Shown: positions 36,979 to 45,315 of the stretch, in pieces
Position numbering within the stretch: position 1 is the first letter of the stretch
How the letters are laid out: each line of letters opens with the position of its first letter
Assembly: GCA_002433025.1 (NCBI GenBank)
Contig: DJGZ01000063.1
Span: 78,884-142,883, forward strand
From: Bacteroidales bacterium UBA5833
GTDB lineage: Bacteria; Bacteroidota; Bacteroidia; Bacteroidales; Lentimicrobiaceae
Reading direction: 5' to 3'
Length of the DNA stretch: 64,000 nucleotides
Translations under genes and position numbers: made by a program
The notes under the pieces: generated by a model
Told to the model about the DNA's origin: nothing
Database searches by the model: none
What the model saw: the letters and a program-made list of their open reading frames with translations, nothing else

Positions 36979-37085
36979 ATTCCGGCTTACTGCATCCTGA
37001 TGCACAGTCAGGAAACCAGCTCCTTTTAAGAATTCTTCAAATAATTCCTCCGGGGGGGCATGACCACGCTCCGCCTGTCACTTAG

Positions 37086-37132
37086 CGGAATCCGCTTCTC
37101 AGAGATTTACTGAATCTCAGATTCAGATTCCG
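37086..37132. promoter_or_regulatory. Nested palindromes, candidate activator site
   Basis: CGGAATC (37086-37092) is the inverse of GATTCCG (37126-37132). Within it, GAATCT-C-AGATTC (37112-37124) is a perfect 6+6 palindrome. It sits about 135-170 bases upstream of the operon start at 37258, a usual distance for a sigma-54 enhancer site. I found no convincing GG-N10-GC promoter between it and the gene. Confidence 0.4.
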
Positions 37133-37257
37133 GGCCGGAAAGAAGTATTTCGCTGTTTACCTGCACTTTACACAGTATTTAGAAGAAATATAAATTATGT
37201 GAAATTTCCACCTATAATGTCCGGAATTTCTACTTTTAGCGCAAAAACAATCAATCC

Positions 37258-37788
37258 ATGCGCGTTGCACGAATTCAAAAAGCAGAAAAGCCTGTCAATG
37301 GTGAAGTTCCTGACCTGAACCTGCTGAACCCGCTTATAGAGAAATACAAAGGACGCAAGGGGAATATGATCCCCCTGCTTCAGGGAGCCCAGAACATTTA
37401 TGGTTATATCCCCAAGCAGGCCTTTGAAAAAATTTCAGCGGATACAGGTTTAAGCCTCAGCGAGATGTATGGCGTGGCAACATTCTATGCACAGTTCAGG
37501 CTGAAACCCGTCGGAAAACACATTATAAAGGTTTGTCACGGGACAGCCTGCCATGTTCAGAATGCCAATTCCATTACCGATGCCATTCAGGATTCCTTAA
37601 AAATAAAGGATACAGAAACAACCGAAGACGGTCTGTTTACGCTCGAATCCGTAGCCTGTCTCGGATGTTGCTCCCTGGCGCCGGTGATGATGATCGGTGA
37701 AGACACCTTCGGAAAACTCACCGGGAAAGACGCGGTGAAGATTATCAAGGAAATCAGGTTAAAGGAAAACCGGCAGGAAGAAAAATAA
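37258..37788 (+). CDS. NuoE/HydC-like [2Fe-2S] subunit
   Basis: A 176-residue thioredoxin-like ferredoxin of the NuoE/HydC/HndA family, which relays electrons between the flavin subunit and its partners. The N-terminal helical bundle (about 25-85, MIPLLQGAQNIYGYIPKQAF and LSEMYGVATFYAQFRLKPVG) is typical. The cluster ligands are visible as CHGTACHV (C-x4-C) and CLGCCSLAP (C-x3-C, with one extra Cys). It is the first gene of the operon, 34 bases before the NuoF-like gene. In bifurcating complexes it occurs with HydB-type subunits, as here. Confidence 0.94.
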   Translation: MRVARIQKAEKPVNGEVPDLNLLNPLIEKYKGRKGNMIPLLQGAQNIYGYIPKQAFEKISADTGLSLSEMYGVATFYAQFRLKPVGKHIIKVCHGTACHVQNANSITDAIQDSLKIKDTETTEDGLFTLESVACLGCCSLAPVMMIGEDTFGKLTGKDAVKIIKEIRLKENRQEEK

Positions 37789-37822
37789 ACCACTGGATTC
37801 ATATTGCTTTACATCACGATAT

Positions 37823-39601
37823 ATGAGTAAAACACAGGTAATTGTAGGATTGGGCAGTTGCGGCATCGCAGCCGGGGCCGGCAAGACCTACAACAAAATC
37901 AAGGCATTGAAAGAAGCCGAAAATCTGGACTTCGAATTGAAGAAAACCAGTTGCGTAGGCATGTGCTACCGCGAGCCACTGGTTGAAATCGTGGACAGCA
38001 CAGGGACGTACCTTTATGGCGAGATTGATGAGGACAGGGTATTTGAGATTATCGACAAGCATATTGTCCAGGGAAGTCCGGTAAAAGAATATGTTGTACA
38101 GTCGGATCTTTTTAAAACGCCTGAAAATGAATTTCTTGACGAACAGGTAAAAATAGTGCTGCGTAATTGCGGACATATGGACCCCGAGAGCATTGAGGAA
38201 TACCAGGCCCGTCAGGGATATGCCGCCATCCGCAAAATTGCCGGAGAGCAGATTTCAGGGGCGGATGTAATCCAGAAGGTGCTTGATTCCGGAATCAGGG
38301 GCCGCGGTGGCGGAGGGTTTCCCACCGGCATGAAATGGCGGTTCGCCGCCGGCAATCCTTCCGATGAAAAATTCATCATCTGTAATGCCGACGAAGGCGA
38401 TCCGGGAGCCTTTATGGACCGTTCCGTATTGGAAGGGGACCCGCATTCCGTGCTCGAAGGCATGATTATCGGCGCTTATGCCATCGGCGCCACCGAAGGT
38501 GTCATTTATTGCAGGGCGGAGTATCCGCTGGCCATCAAGCGGCTCAACATCGCCCTTGACCAGGCCCGCGAACATGGCTACCTGGGTAAAAACATCCTTG
38601 GAATCAAAGGATTTAACTTCGACATACACATCAAAGAAGGGGCGGGCGCTTTTGTCTGCGGTGAGGAAACTGCCCTGATTGCATCGGTGGAAGGCGAGCG
38701 CGGGATGCCCCGGAAACGCCCTCCTTTCCCGGCTGCTTCAGGATTGTGGCGCAAGCCCACCAACATCAACAATGTTGAGACTTACGCCAATATCCCCTGG
38801 ATCATCCTCAACGGTCCGGAAGCCTATGCAAAATACGGCACCGAAAAAAGCAAGGGCACCAAGGTGTTTGCCCTCGCAGGAAAAATCAGGCGTTCAGGCC
38901 TCGTTGAAGTCCCGATGGGCATCACCATCAGGGATGTAATCTTTAAGCTGGGCGGGGGAATCAAGGATAACAAAAAATTCAAGGCCGTTCAGATGGGAGG
39001 TCCCTCAGGCGGGTGTATTCCCGAATACCTGGCAGACACCATCGTGGATTACGATTCGGTGAATGCCACAGGCGCCATCATGGGATCCGGCGGTATGGTC
39101 GTGATGGATGAAACCACCTGCATGATTGATGTGGCCAAGTTCTTCCTTGATTTTACCCAGAAGGAAAGTTGCGGAAAATGCACTTTCTGCCGTATAGGAA
39201 CGAAACGCATGCTTGAAATCCTGAACCGCATCACCGAAGGAGAAGGCAGGGATGGTGACATCGAACTGCTTGAAGAACTTGCCTACCAGATCAAAGACAC
39301 TTCGCTTTGCGGACTCGGACAGACAGCTCCGAACCCCGTGCTCACCACCATCCGTTATTTCCGCGATGAATATGAAGCACATATTTATCACAAAAAATGT
39401 CCTGCCAAGGTCTGCAAGAAATTGCTGACGTATGAGGTAGATCCGGAAAAATGCACCGGATGCACGGTTTGTGCCAAAAACTGCCCGACCCATGCCATCG
39501 ATGGTGACAGGAAGCAGATTCATTTCATCCGCCAGGATGCCTGTATCCGATGCGGCGAGTGCTTCTCGAGATGTAAATTCGACGCCATCAAAATCTACTG
39601 A
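37823..39601 (+). CDS. NuoF/HydB-like NADH-binding flavoprotein subunit
   Basis: A 592-residue diaphorase subunit of the HydB/HndC type. The N-terminal thioredoxin-like domain (1-110) has GSCGIAAGA and KTSCVGMCYREP. The NuoF core (about 125-470) has FMN loop GRGGGGFPTGMKW, NADH loop DEGDPGAFMDRSVLEGDPHS, GAGAFVCGEETALIAS, and the [4Fe-4S] motif ESCGKCTFCRIGT followed later by SLCGLGQTAPN. The C-terminal two-cluster ferredoxin has CTGCTVCAKNCP and CIRCGECFSRCK. It would oxidise or reduce NAD(P)(H), and in HydB this flavin site does the electron bifurcation. It lies between the NuoE-like and NfnB-like genes in one operon. Confidence 0.95.
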   Translation: MSKTQVIVGLGSCGIAAGAGKTYNKIKALKEAENLDFELKKTSCVGMCYREPLVEIVDSTGTYLYGEIDEDRVFEIIDKHIVQGSPVKEYVVQSDLFKTPENEFLDEQVKIVLRNCGHMDPESIEEYQARQGYAAIRKIAGEQISGADVIQKVLDSGIRGRGGGGFPTGMKWRFAAGNPSDEKFIICNADEGDPGAFMDRSVLEGDPHSVLEGMIIGAYAIGATEGVIYCRAEYPLAIKRLNIALDQAREHGYLGKNILGIKGFNFDIHIKEGAGAFVCGEETALIASVEGERGMPRKRPPFPAASGLWRKPTNINNVETYANIPWIILNGPEAYAKYGTEKSKGTKVFALAGKIRRSGLVEVPMGITIRDVIFKLGGGIKDNKKFKAVQMGGPSGGCIPEYLADTIVDYDSVNATGAIMGSGGMVVMDETTCMIDVAKFFLDFTQKESCGKCTFCRIGTKRMLEILNRITEGEGRDGDIELLEELAYQIKDTSLCGLGQTAPNPVLTTIRYFRDEYEAHIYHKKCPAKVCKKLLTYEVDPEKCTGCTVCAKNCPTHAIDGDRKQIHFIRQDACIRCGECFSRCKFDAIKIY

Positions 39602-39634
39602 ACCGGCTATTTTTAATAAAAGCAAGAGAATCCA

Positions 39635-42600
39635 ATGAAGAATAAAGTCAATATCATTATAAACGATCAGTTGGCAAAGGGTTACGAAGGTGAAACCATA
39701 CTTTCCGCAGCCCGCAGGCTGGGCATTGAAATTCCAACCCTTTGCGACGATCCCCGGCTTGAGCCTTTTACATCCTGCTATGTTTGCGTGGTAGAGGTTG
39801 ACGGGATGCGTGGCATGCAGCCATCCTGTTCCACACGCATCGCCGAAGGCATGAAGATCAGCACCCACAGCGAAAAGGTGCTGAAGGCGCGAAAAACAGC
39901 CCTGGAGCTGATGCTCAGCAACCATTATGCCGACTGCACTGGTCCATGTAAACAAACATGTCCGGCAGGCGTGGATGTTCAGGGCTATATATCACTGATA
40001 GAAAAGGGATTATATAATGATGCCATAGCAGTTATCAAGGAAACAAACCCGCTGCCGGCCATCTGCGGACGCGTATGTGTGCGCCCCTGCGAAGTAGCCT
40101 GCCGCCGCAACCTGCTCGACGAGGGTGCGCCCGTTGGCATTGACTACCTGAAAAGGTTTGCTTCCGACATCGACCTCGATTCACCAAATAAATTCAAACC
40201 GCACATTCATCCCGACACCGGAAAACGCGTTGCCGTTATCGGTGCAGGGCCGGGCGGACTTTCAGCAGCATTTTTCCTGAGAAAAGAAGGACATGCGGTG
40301 GATATTTATGAGGCCAGCCCCGCTCCCGGCGGGTGGCTCAGGTATGGCATCCCCGAATACCGCCTTCCCAACGACCTGCTCCAGCGTGAAGTGGATAATA
40401 TCACTGAAATGGGCGTGAATATTCACTATAATAAACGGCTTGGTGATAACATCAGCCACAAGGACCTCAAGCTAAAATACAACGCAACCATACTTGCCAT
40501 CGGCTCTCAGAAAGGCACCGGGATAGGTTGTGAAGGCGATGATGCAGACGGCGTATTTGCCGGCACCGATTTTCTGAAAGCGCTGGAGTTAAACAAATCC
40601 GACAAACCGGATTTCACCGGGAAAACCGTGGTAGTTGTCGGAGGCGGCAATACTGCCATGGACTGCTGCCGCACTTCGCGCCGGCTCGGAGCTTCAAAAG
40701 TTTATGTAATATACCGCCGCACCGAAAAGGAGATGCCGGCCAATCCGATCGAGATCCACGAATCAAAGCTGGAAGGCGTAGAGTATATGTTCCTGACGCT
40801 GCCGCTGAAAGTTAAAAAAGATGAAAAGGGTCACATTAAAGGAATGATCTGCATCCGTATGGAGCTGGGCGAACCAGACGCTTCGGGCAGACGCAGACCG
40901 GTACCTGTCCCCGACAGCGAATTTGAGATTGACGTGGATATCGCCCTGGCGGCGATCGGTCAGAAAACCGATATACATTTCCTGAATGACATCAATTCGA
41001 ATGAAACCACGGGTCAGCTTGCTGCAAACAAGTGGGGAGATCTTGATGCCGATAAAAACACCCTTCAGACGGGCATCCCTTCAATGTTTGCTGCAGGCGA
41101 CGGGGTTACCGGCCCGGCTACCCTGATACAGGCCATTGCCCAGGCCCGGATAGCGGCGCTGAGTTGTCATCAGTACCTTACCGGTCAGCCGGTGAAGCCG
41201 CGCAAAAAAGAGTTTATCAGCAAACGGGAAAATTTCAGAGAGCAAACTCCGGCTGATTTTGCCGGAAAGTTCGCTCGTCAGCTCAGGCATGAAATGCCGG
41301 TGCTGGATCCTGATCAGCGCAATAACTTTAAGGAAGTTGAGTTGGGTTATGAAAACGAAACGGTTGCCAGGCAGGAAGCTGCCCGTTGCCTCGAGTGCGG
41401 CTGCACCGCCTATTTTGACTGCGATCTGAAAAAATATTCCACTGAATACGAGGCGGAACAAAAGCACTTCGAAGGTGAACATCGCGAGTATGAGGTGGAT
41501 TTCAGACATCCGTACATTGAAATTGACAACAACAAGTGCATACTCTGCGCCCGATGCGTGAGAATCTGCCACGAGGTAGTCGGCGCCAACGCCCTGGGCC
41601 TTGTAAACCGGGGATTCGACACCTTTGTGGCACCAAGCATGGGCAATTCGCTGAGCGATACTCAATGTGAATCATGCGGGCTTTGCCTTTCCACATGCCC
41701 TACCGGCGCCCTCTCCGAAAATAAACTCTTCAAACCCGGACCGGTAAAGACAGAAAGTTTCAGCACCATCTGTAACTACTGTTCGGTCGGATGCACCCTC
41801 GAAATCCATCACCGCAACGGTTTTGTGATGGAAGTAAAAGGAAAGGAGGGCCTTGTAAACCAGGACGGGAACATCTGCAGGTACGGAAAATTTGGCTATC
41901 AGCACCTGAATGATAAAAGCCGGCTTACCGTTCCGATGCTGAAAAAAAATGGGAAACATGTGCCCATTGAATGGGACGAGGCATTTGAAATCCTGGAGGC
42001 AAAGATCAGGTCATCTGTGCCGGGGGAATCTGCATTTTTTGCCGGGGCCCGCCTTACCAATGAGGAACAATACCTGGTGCAGAAACTGGCGCGCGCTGGT
42101 GCAAAAACCAACAACATCGGAAGTTTCCATTACCTGGGTCGAGGCACAGGGTATACAAAGCTTACAAAAGCCAACCTGCCTTTCCCCGAGCTTACTGAAT
42201 CGAGCCGCGTTTACCTGCTGGGAGCAGAAGTGAGCAGTGACAATGCCGTTGCCGGTTTTATGATCTGGAATAACCGGAAGATGAAAGGTATTCCGGTGGA
42301 GGTAATCACTGCGCTTGACAAAAGTACTTCGGAGCATAAAGCCGATAATATTATCAGGATAAAATCCTATTACCACTTCGTGAAAGCAGTGAACCATTAT
42401 CTGCTTACACATAAACTGGAGAATCAACTCTTTATAAGAGACCTGATCGATAATTTCGAGGAGTACAAAACCCATACGCTGCATGAATCATTTTCAGATC
42501 TGGCAAAGGCATCGGGTGTTGACCGCGAAGAAACCATCATCCGGTTTGCGGTAGATTACAACAATGAAAAAGCGGCGGTTATTGTTTTTTCCGAAAAGGA

Positions 42601-43339
42601 GTTATCAGGCCGTACCTGTTCCGAAATCTTCAACCTTGCCTGCATCACCGGCAAACACGGGAAAACCGGCAGCGGACTGATGCTGCTGAAAGAAAAAAAC
42701 AACAGCCATGGCCTGCACGACATGGGCGTAATGTCAAACCTGGGGCCCGGAGCCTGCGACTGGGAGGACCCCATTCTCAGACAAACCTTTGAACACAGCT
42801 GGAACTGCGGGGAACTGCCATCGGGAAACGGTTGCACCCTGCATGATATGCGCAGTGGCAAATACAAAAACCTGTTTATATTCGGCGAAGATCCTGCGGG
42901 ATGCGCCATAAATCAGGACGAAGTCAGGAATTGGTTTTCCAAAGCCGGATTCGTAATGGTGCAGGATTATTTCATGACCGAGACGGCAAAAATGGCTGAC
43001 CTTGTATTACCTGCTTCCCTACCCTGGGAGACAGGTGGCACCTTTACCAACAGTCAGAAGGTGATCCAGAAAATCGACAAGGCTTCAGAACCTGTGATAC
43101 AATGCGAAGGCTGGAAACAAACCGATATGTTGCTATCGCGGCTGGGCCTGGGTACTTTCGAAACGGTTGACGACATCATTTTCGAAGTCGCTTCGCTGCT
43201 GCCAAAGTATTGCACCAGCAGTAAACTACGGTTCAGGATAACGGAAGAGGACAACTTTAACCCTATGTTCAGGCATGGGTGTGATGCTGTGAACAGAAGA
43301 TTCGACCTGGAATTTGAGAAGGCATTTTCAGAATCATAA
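39635..43339 (+). CDS. NuoG-NfnB(GltD)-formate dehydrogenase-like fusion without catalytic Cys/Sec
   Basis: A 1234-residue multicofactor protein. In order: a [2Fe-2S] ferredoxin (1-85, SCYVCVVEVDG); Fe-S ligands HYADCTGPCKQTC (about 95-108); an NfnB/GltD-like flavoprotein (about 110-530) with CGRVCVRPC, FAD loop VIGAGPGG (about 200) and NADP loop VVGGGNTAMD (about 334); an extra Cys-rich link; a two-[4Fe-4S] ferredoxin (KCILCARCVRICH about 635, CESCGLCLSTCP); then a formate-dehydrogenase-like molybdopterin fold (about 707-1230, CNYCSVGCTLE). The Mo ligand region reads TNNIGSFHYLGRGTGY (about 823-838), with neither Cys/Sec nor the following catalytic His. It was probably repurposed as an electron scaffold. 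Confidence 0.9.
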   Translation: MKNKVNIIINDQLAKGYEGETILSAARRLGIEIPTLCDDPRLEPFTSCYVCVVEVDGMRGMQPSCSTRIAEGMKISTHSEKVLKARKTALELMLSNHYADCTGPCKQTCPAGVDVQGYISLIEKGLYNDAIAVIKETNPLPAICGRVCVRPCEVACRRNLLDEGAPVGIDYLKRFASDIDLDSPNKFKPHIHPDTGKRVAVIGAGPGGLSAAFFLRKEGHAVDIYEASPAPGGWLRYGIPEYRLPNDLLQREVDNITEMGVNIHYNKRLGDNISHKDLKLKYNATILAIGSQKGTGIGCEGDDADGVFAGTDFLKALELNKSDKPDFTGKTVVVVGGGNTAMDCCRTSRRLGASKVYVIYRRTEKEMPANPIEIHESKLEGVEYMFLTLPLKVKKDEKGHIKGMICIRMELGEPDASGRRRPVPVPDSEFEIDVDIALAAIGQKTDIHFLNDINSNETTGQLAANKWGDLDADKNTLQTGIPSMFAAGDGVTGPATLIQAIAQARIAALSCHQYLTGQPVKPRKKEFISKRENFREQTPADFAGKFARQLRHEMPVLDPDQRNNFKEVELGYENETVARQEAARCLECGCTAYFDCDLKKYSTEYEAEQKHFEGEHREYEVDFRHPYIEIDNNKCILCARCVRICHEVVGANALGLVNRGFDTFVAPSMGNSLSDTQCESCGLCLSTCPTGALSENKLFKPGPVKTESFSTICNYCSVGCTLEIHHRNGFVMEVKGKEGLVNQDGNICRYGKFGYQHLNDKSRLTVPMLKKNGKHVPIEWDEAFEILEAKIRSSVPGESAFFAGARLTNEEQYLVQKLARAGAKTNNIGSFHYLGRGTGYTKLTKANLPFPELTESSRVYLLGAEVSSDNAVAGFMIWNNRKMKGIPVEVITALDKSTSEHKADNIIRIKSYYHFVKAVNHYLLTHKLENQLFIRDLIDNFEEYKTHTLHESFSDLAKASGVDREETIIRFAVDYNNEKAAVIVFSEKELSGRTCSEIFNLACITGKHGKTGSGLMLLKEKNNSHGLHDMGVMSNLGPGACDWEDPILRQTFEHSWNCGELPSGNGCTLHDMRSGKYKNLFIFGEDPAGCAINQDEVRNWFSKAGFVMVQDYFMTETAKMADLVLPASLPWETGGTFTNSQKVIQKIDKASEPVIQCEGWKQTDMLLSRLGLGTFETVDDIIFEVASLLPKYCTSSKLRFRITEEDNFNPMFRHGCDAVNRRFDLEFEKAFSES

Positions 43340-43385
43340 TGCCTGATCGTATTGATGGAATATTTTCAGCCAGTAAACGGCAGCA

Positions 43386-43994
43386 TTAAGGTATTATAAA
43401 TTTTCCGGATAATCCGGCACCGTTCTCATAACGGAGCATGAAAAGGTATATTCCCTTGATAACCGGCTTTCGGGTGAGCGCGATGCGTCTTTGATCAAAT
43501 ATATAACTATCAATGCTTTTGCCGGAAATATCCAGGATTGACACTTCGCCTTTGCGTCCCGGCGGGTTTTCAACGGATAATTCAGCACCCTGATCTGAAT
43601 AAAGGATGGTATAACCCTGATCACCTGCAGGTATGAATTCAACCTCCAGAGCGGTAGTATAACCCGTATTTCCAAGTTCAAGGCGATAGTAATTCCTGGT
43701 GTTCGGAACAGGCAGACTGTCGGTAAAAGTAAAAGTGACAGAAGTTTCAGGGTTGCCGCAGATACCCGGGATTTCGCCTATCTCGTTGAAAATTATTCCA
43801 TCTTGCGAGCGCTCAATCCGGACTCCTTCGCACAGACTTCCGCTCCGGAAAGTCCATCGAAGGAAGACCGAATTACCCAGCTGATAACCTGAGAAATCCT
43901 GAAGTAACGGATGTGGCTGGGCCCTGCCCGCGGAAGGAAGAACCAGCAAAGCAATTATCACCAGAGGCATCAGGTATTTAACAGGAAAAATCAT
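43386..43994 (-). CDS. Small secreted T9SS type A protein
   Basis: A 202-residue exported protein. The signal peptide is MIFPVKYLMPLVIIALLVLP, with cleavage near GRAQ (residue 26). A fibronectin type III-like beta-sandwich (about 32-125) shows VFLRWTFRSGSLCEGVRIER and NYYRLELGNTGYT. The C-terminal T9SS domain (about 130-202) shows GEVSILDISGKSID and IKGIYLFMLRYENG. The two Cys around residue 55-80 could form a disulfide. It is a stand-alone gene, convergent with the bifurcation operon. Function unknown. Confidence 0.75.
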   Translation of the reverse strand: MIFPVKYLMPLVIIALLVLPSAGRAQPHPLLQDFSGYQLGNSVFLRWTFRSGSLCEGVRIERSQDGIIFNEIGEIPGICGNPETSVTFTFTDSLPVPNTRNYYRLELGNTGYTTALEVEFIPAGDQGYTILYSDQGAELSVENPPGRKGEVSILDISGKSIDSYIFDQRRIALTRKPVIKGIYLFMLRYENGAGLSGKFIIP

Positions 43995-44079
43995 TTTTCA
44001 GCATGTTGTCCATACTGAAATAACAATAAGGCATTCCCATTGTTTAAAGCATCACGGCATTCAACCGGAGGTAACGCTA

Positions 44080-45117
44080 TTACCGCTGAAACAGTTCAAA
44101 CCTGAGTTGCCTGATGATATTGATGGCTTGGTCAAGCATATTTTCAGTAAAATCGAGGTGAGTGACAAGTCTAACCGATTGCCTGTCGAAATCAATTGAA
44201 AGCACGCCTTCTTCCGCCAGTTTGCCTGAAACCATTGAAGCGGTGAGCGGTTCCTTCACCCTGAAGATTACAATGTTTGTATCCACAGGCAGCACTTCAC
44301 TCACCCATTGGAGTTGATGAAGAGCTTCTCCGAGTTGGCGGGCCCGCCGGTGGTCCTCCTTCAGACGATCAACATGATGGTCAAGCGCATAAATACCGGC
44401 AGCGGCCAGATATCCGGCCTGACGCATACCGCCACCAAACACCTTTCTTACACGTCTTGCCCTGCGGATAAATTCATCATCACCCAGCAACACCGAACCT
44501 ACCGGAGCACCCAAACCCTTGGAAAGGCAAACGGAGATGCTGTCGAACAATGCACCGCAATCCTGTGCAGACTGCCCGGTAACAGCCAGGGCATTAAAAA
44601 TCCGGGCACCGTCAAGGTGATATTTGAGTCCATTGTTCCGGCATACTTCTCCTATTGCAGCAAGTTCCTGATTGTCGTAAACAGCGCCGCCGCCTTTATT
44701 CATGGTGTTCTCGACCTCCACCATAGCCGTGCGCGGACGATGCAGGTCATCGGGGTTGATATGATCCAATACATCCTGCGCGGTAATCATTCCGCGTTCA
44801 CCCTCCAACAGACAAACCGAAAGCCCGGAGTTCGACATCAATCCGCCTGCTTCATAGTAATAAACGTGTGAAAGCTTGTGCAGAATCACCTCTTCACCTG
44901 GCCGGGCATTTACCCGGGCGGCAATCTGGTTGGTCATGGTACCCGAGGGACAAAAAAGCCCGGCTTCCTTCCCGAAAAGAGCGGCCGCTTTTGCTTCAAG
45001 GGCAGCAACGGTAGGGTCTTCCCCGAAAACATCATCCCCGACCGGGGCCGAAAACATGGCATCAAGCATACCCGGAGTGGGACGGGTAACGGTATCGCTC
45101 CGCAAATCAATTTTCAT
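44080..45117 (-). CDS. ltaE: Low-specificity L-threonine aldolase
   Basis: PLP enzyme of 345 residues that splits L-threonine or L-allo-threonine to glycine and acetaldehyde. The family start MKIDLRSDTVTRPTPGM is intact. GDDVFGEDPTV, the PLP stacking segment SHVYYYEAGG, the cofactor aspartate in YHLDGARIFNA and the Schiff-base Lys200 in SVCLSKGLGAPVGS are all present. The start at 45117 is fixed by the promoter: TACCTTTG at 45143-45136 overlaps a longer frame start at 45138, which therefore cannot be used. Acetaldehyde produced could feed the alcohol dehydrogenase at 56 kb, a loose inference. Confidence 0.93.
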   Translation of the reverse strand: MKIDLRSDTVTRPTPGMLDAMFSAPVGDDVFGEDPTVAALEAKAAALFGKEAGLFCPSGTMTNQIAARVNARPGEEVILHKLSHVYYYEAGGLMSNSGLSVCLLEGERGMITAQDVLDHINPDDLHRPRTAMVEVENTMNKGGGAVYDNQELAAIGEVCRNNGLKYHLDGARIFNALAVTGQSAQDCGALFDSISVCLSKGLGAPVGSVLLGDDEFIRRARRVRKVFGGGMRQAGYLAAAGIYALDHHVDRLKEDHRRARQLGEALHQLQWVSEVLPVDTNIVIFRVKEPLTASMVSGKLAEEGVLSIDFDRQSVRLVTHLDFTENMLDQAINIIRQLRFELFQR

Positions 45118-45135
45118 TATCTTGAAATTTTCCTG

Positions 45136-45143
45136 CAAAGGTA
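45136..45143 (-). promoter_or_regulatory. -7 element TACCTTTG deciding the ltaE start
   Basis: CAAAGGTA on the plus strand is TACCTTTG on the minus strand. It ends 18 bases before ATG 45117 and overlaps the alternative ATG at 45138. Confidence 0.6.
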
Positions 45144-45215
45144 AGGGTTGTGAGGATTCCTCACGTCCGGATTAATCCCGGATTCCGACCTAAATTAAAT
45201 AATTAAAGGAAGATT

Positions 45216-45256
45216 AAAAGTAAAAGACCTGTCCGGCACAGCGCCCGCCAGGTCTT
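45216..45256 (-). terminator. Terminator of the eleven-gene minus-strand run
   Basis: On the minus strand, AAGACCTG (45256-45249) pairs with CAGGTCTT (45231-45224) around a GC-rich 17-base loop and runs into TTACTTTTAATC. It lies 60 bases after the oadA-like stop at 45316. Confidence 0.75.
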
Positions 45257-45315
45257 CCTCCAGTATGTATTGCTCAAACCAGGATAGCAAATTTCTAACT
45301 GACTGTTCTTATCTG

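Noticed and set aside
37133..37257. Sigma-54 promoter (GG-N10-GC) before the NuoE-like gene
   Set aside because: The GG and GC dinucleotides present are 13-14 bases apart, not 10. No TGGCAC-N5-TTGC-like match.
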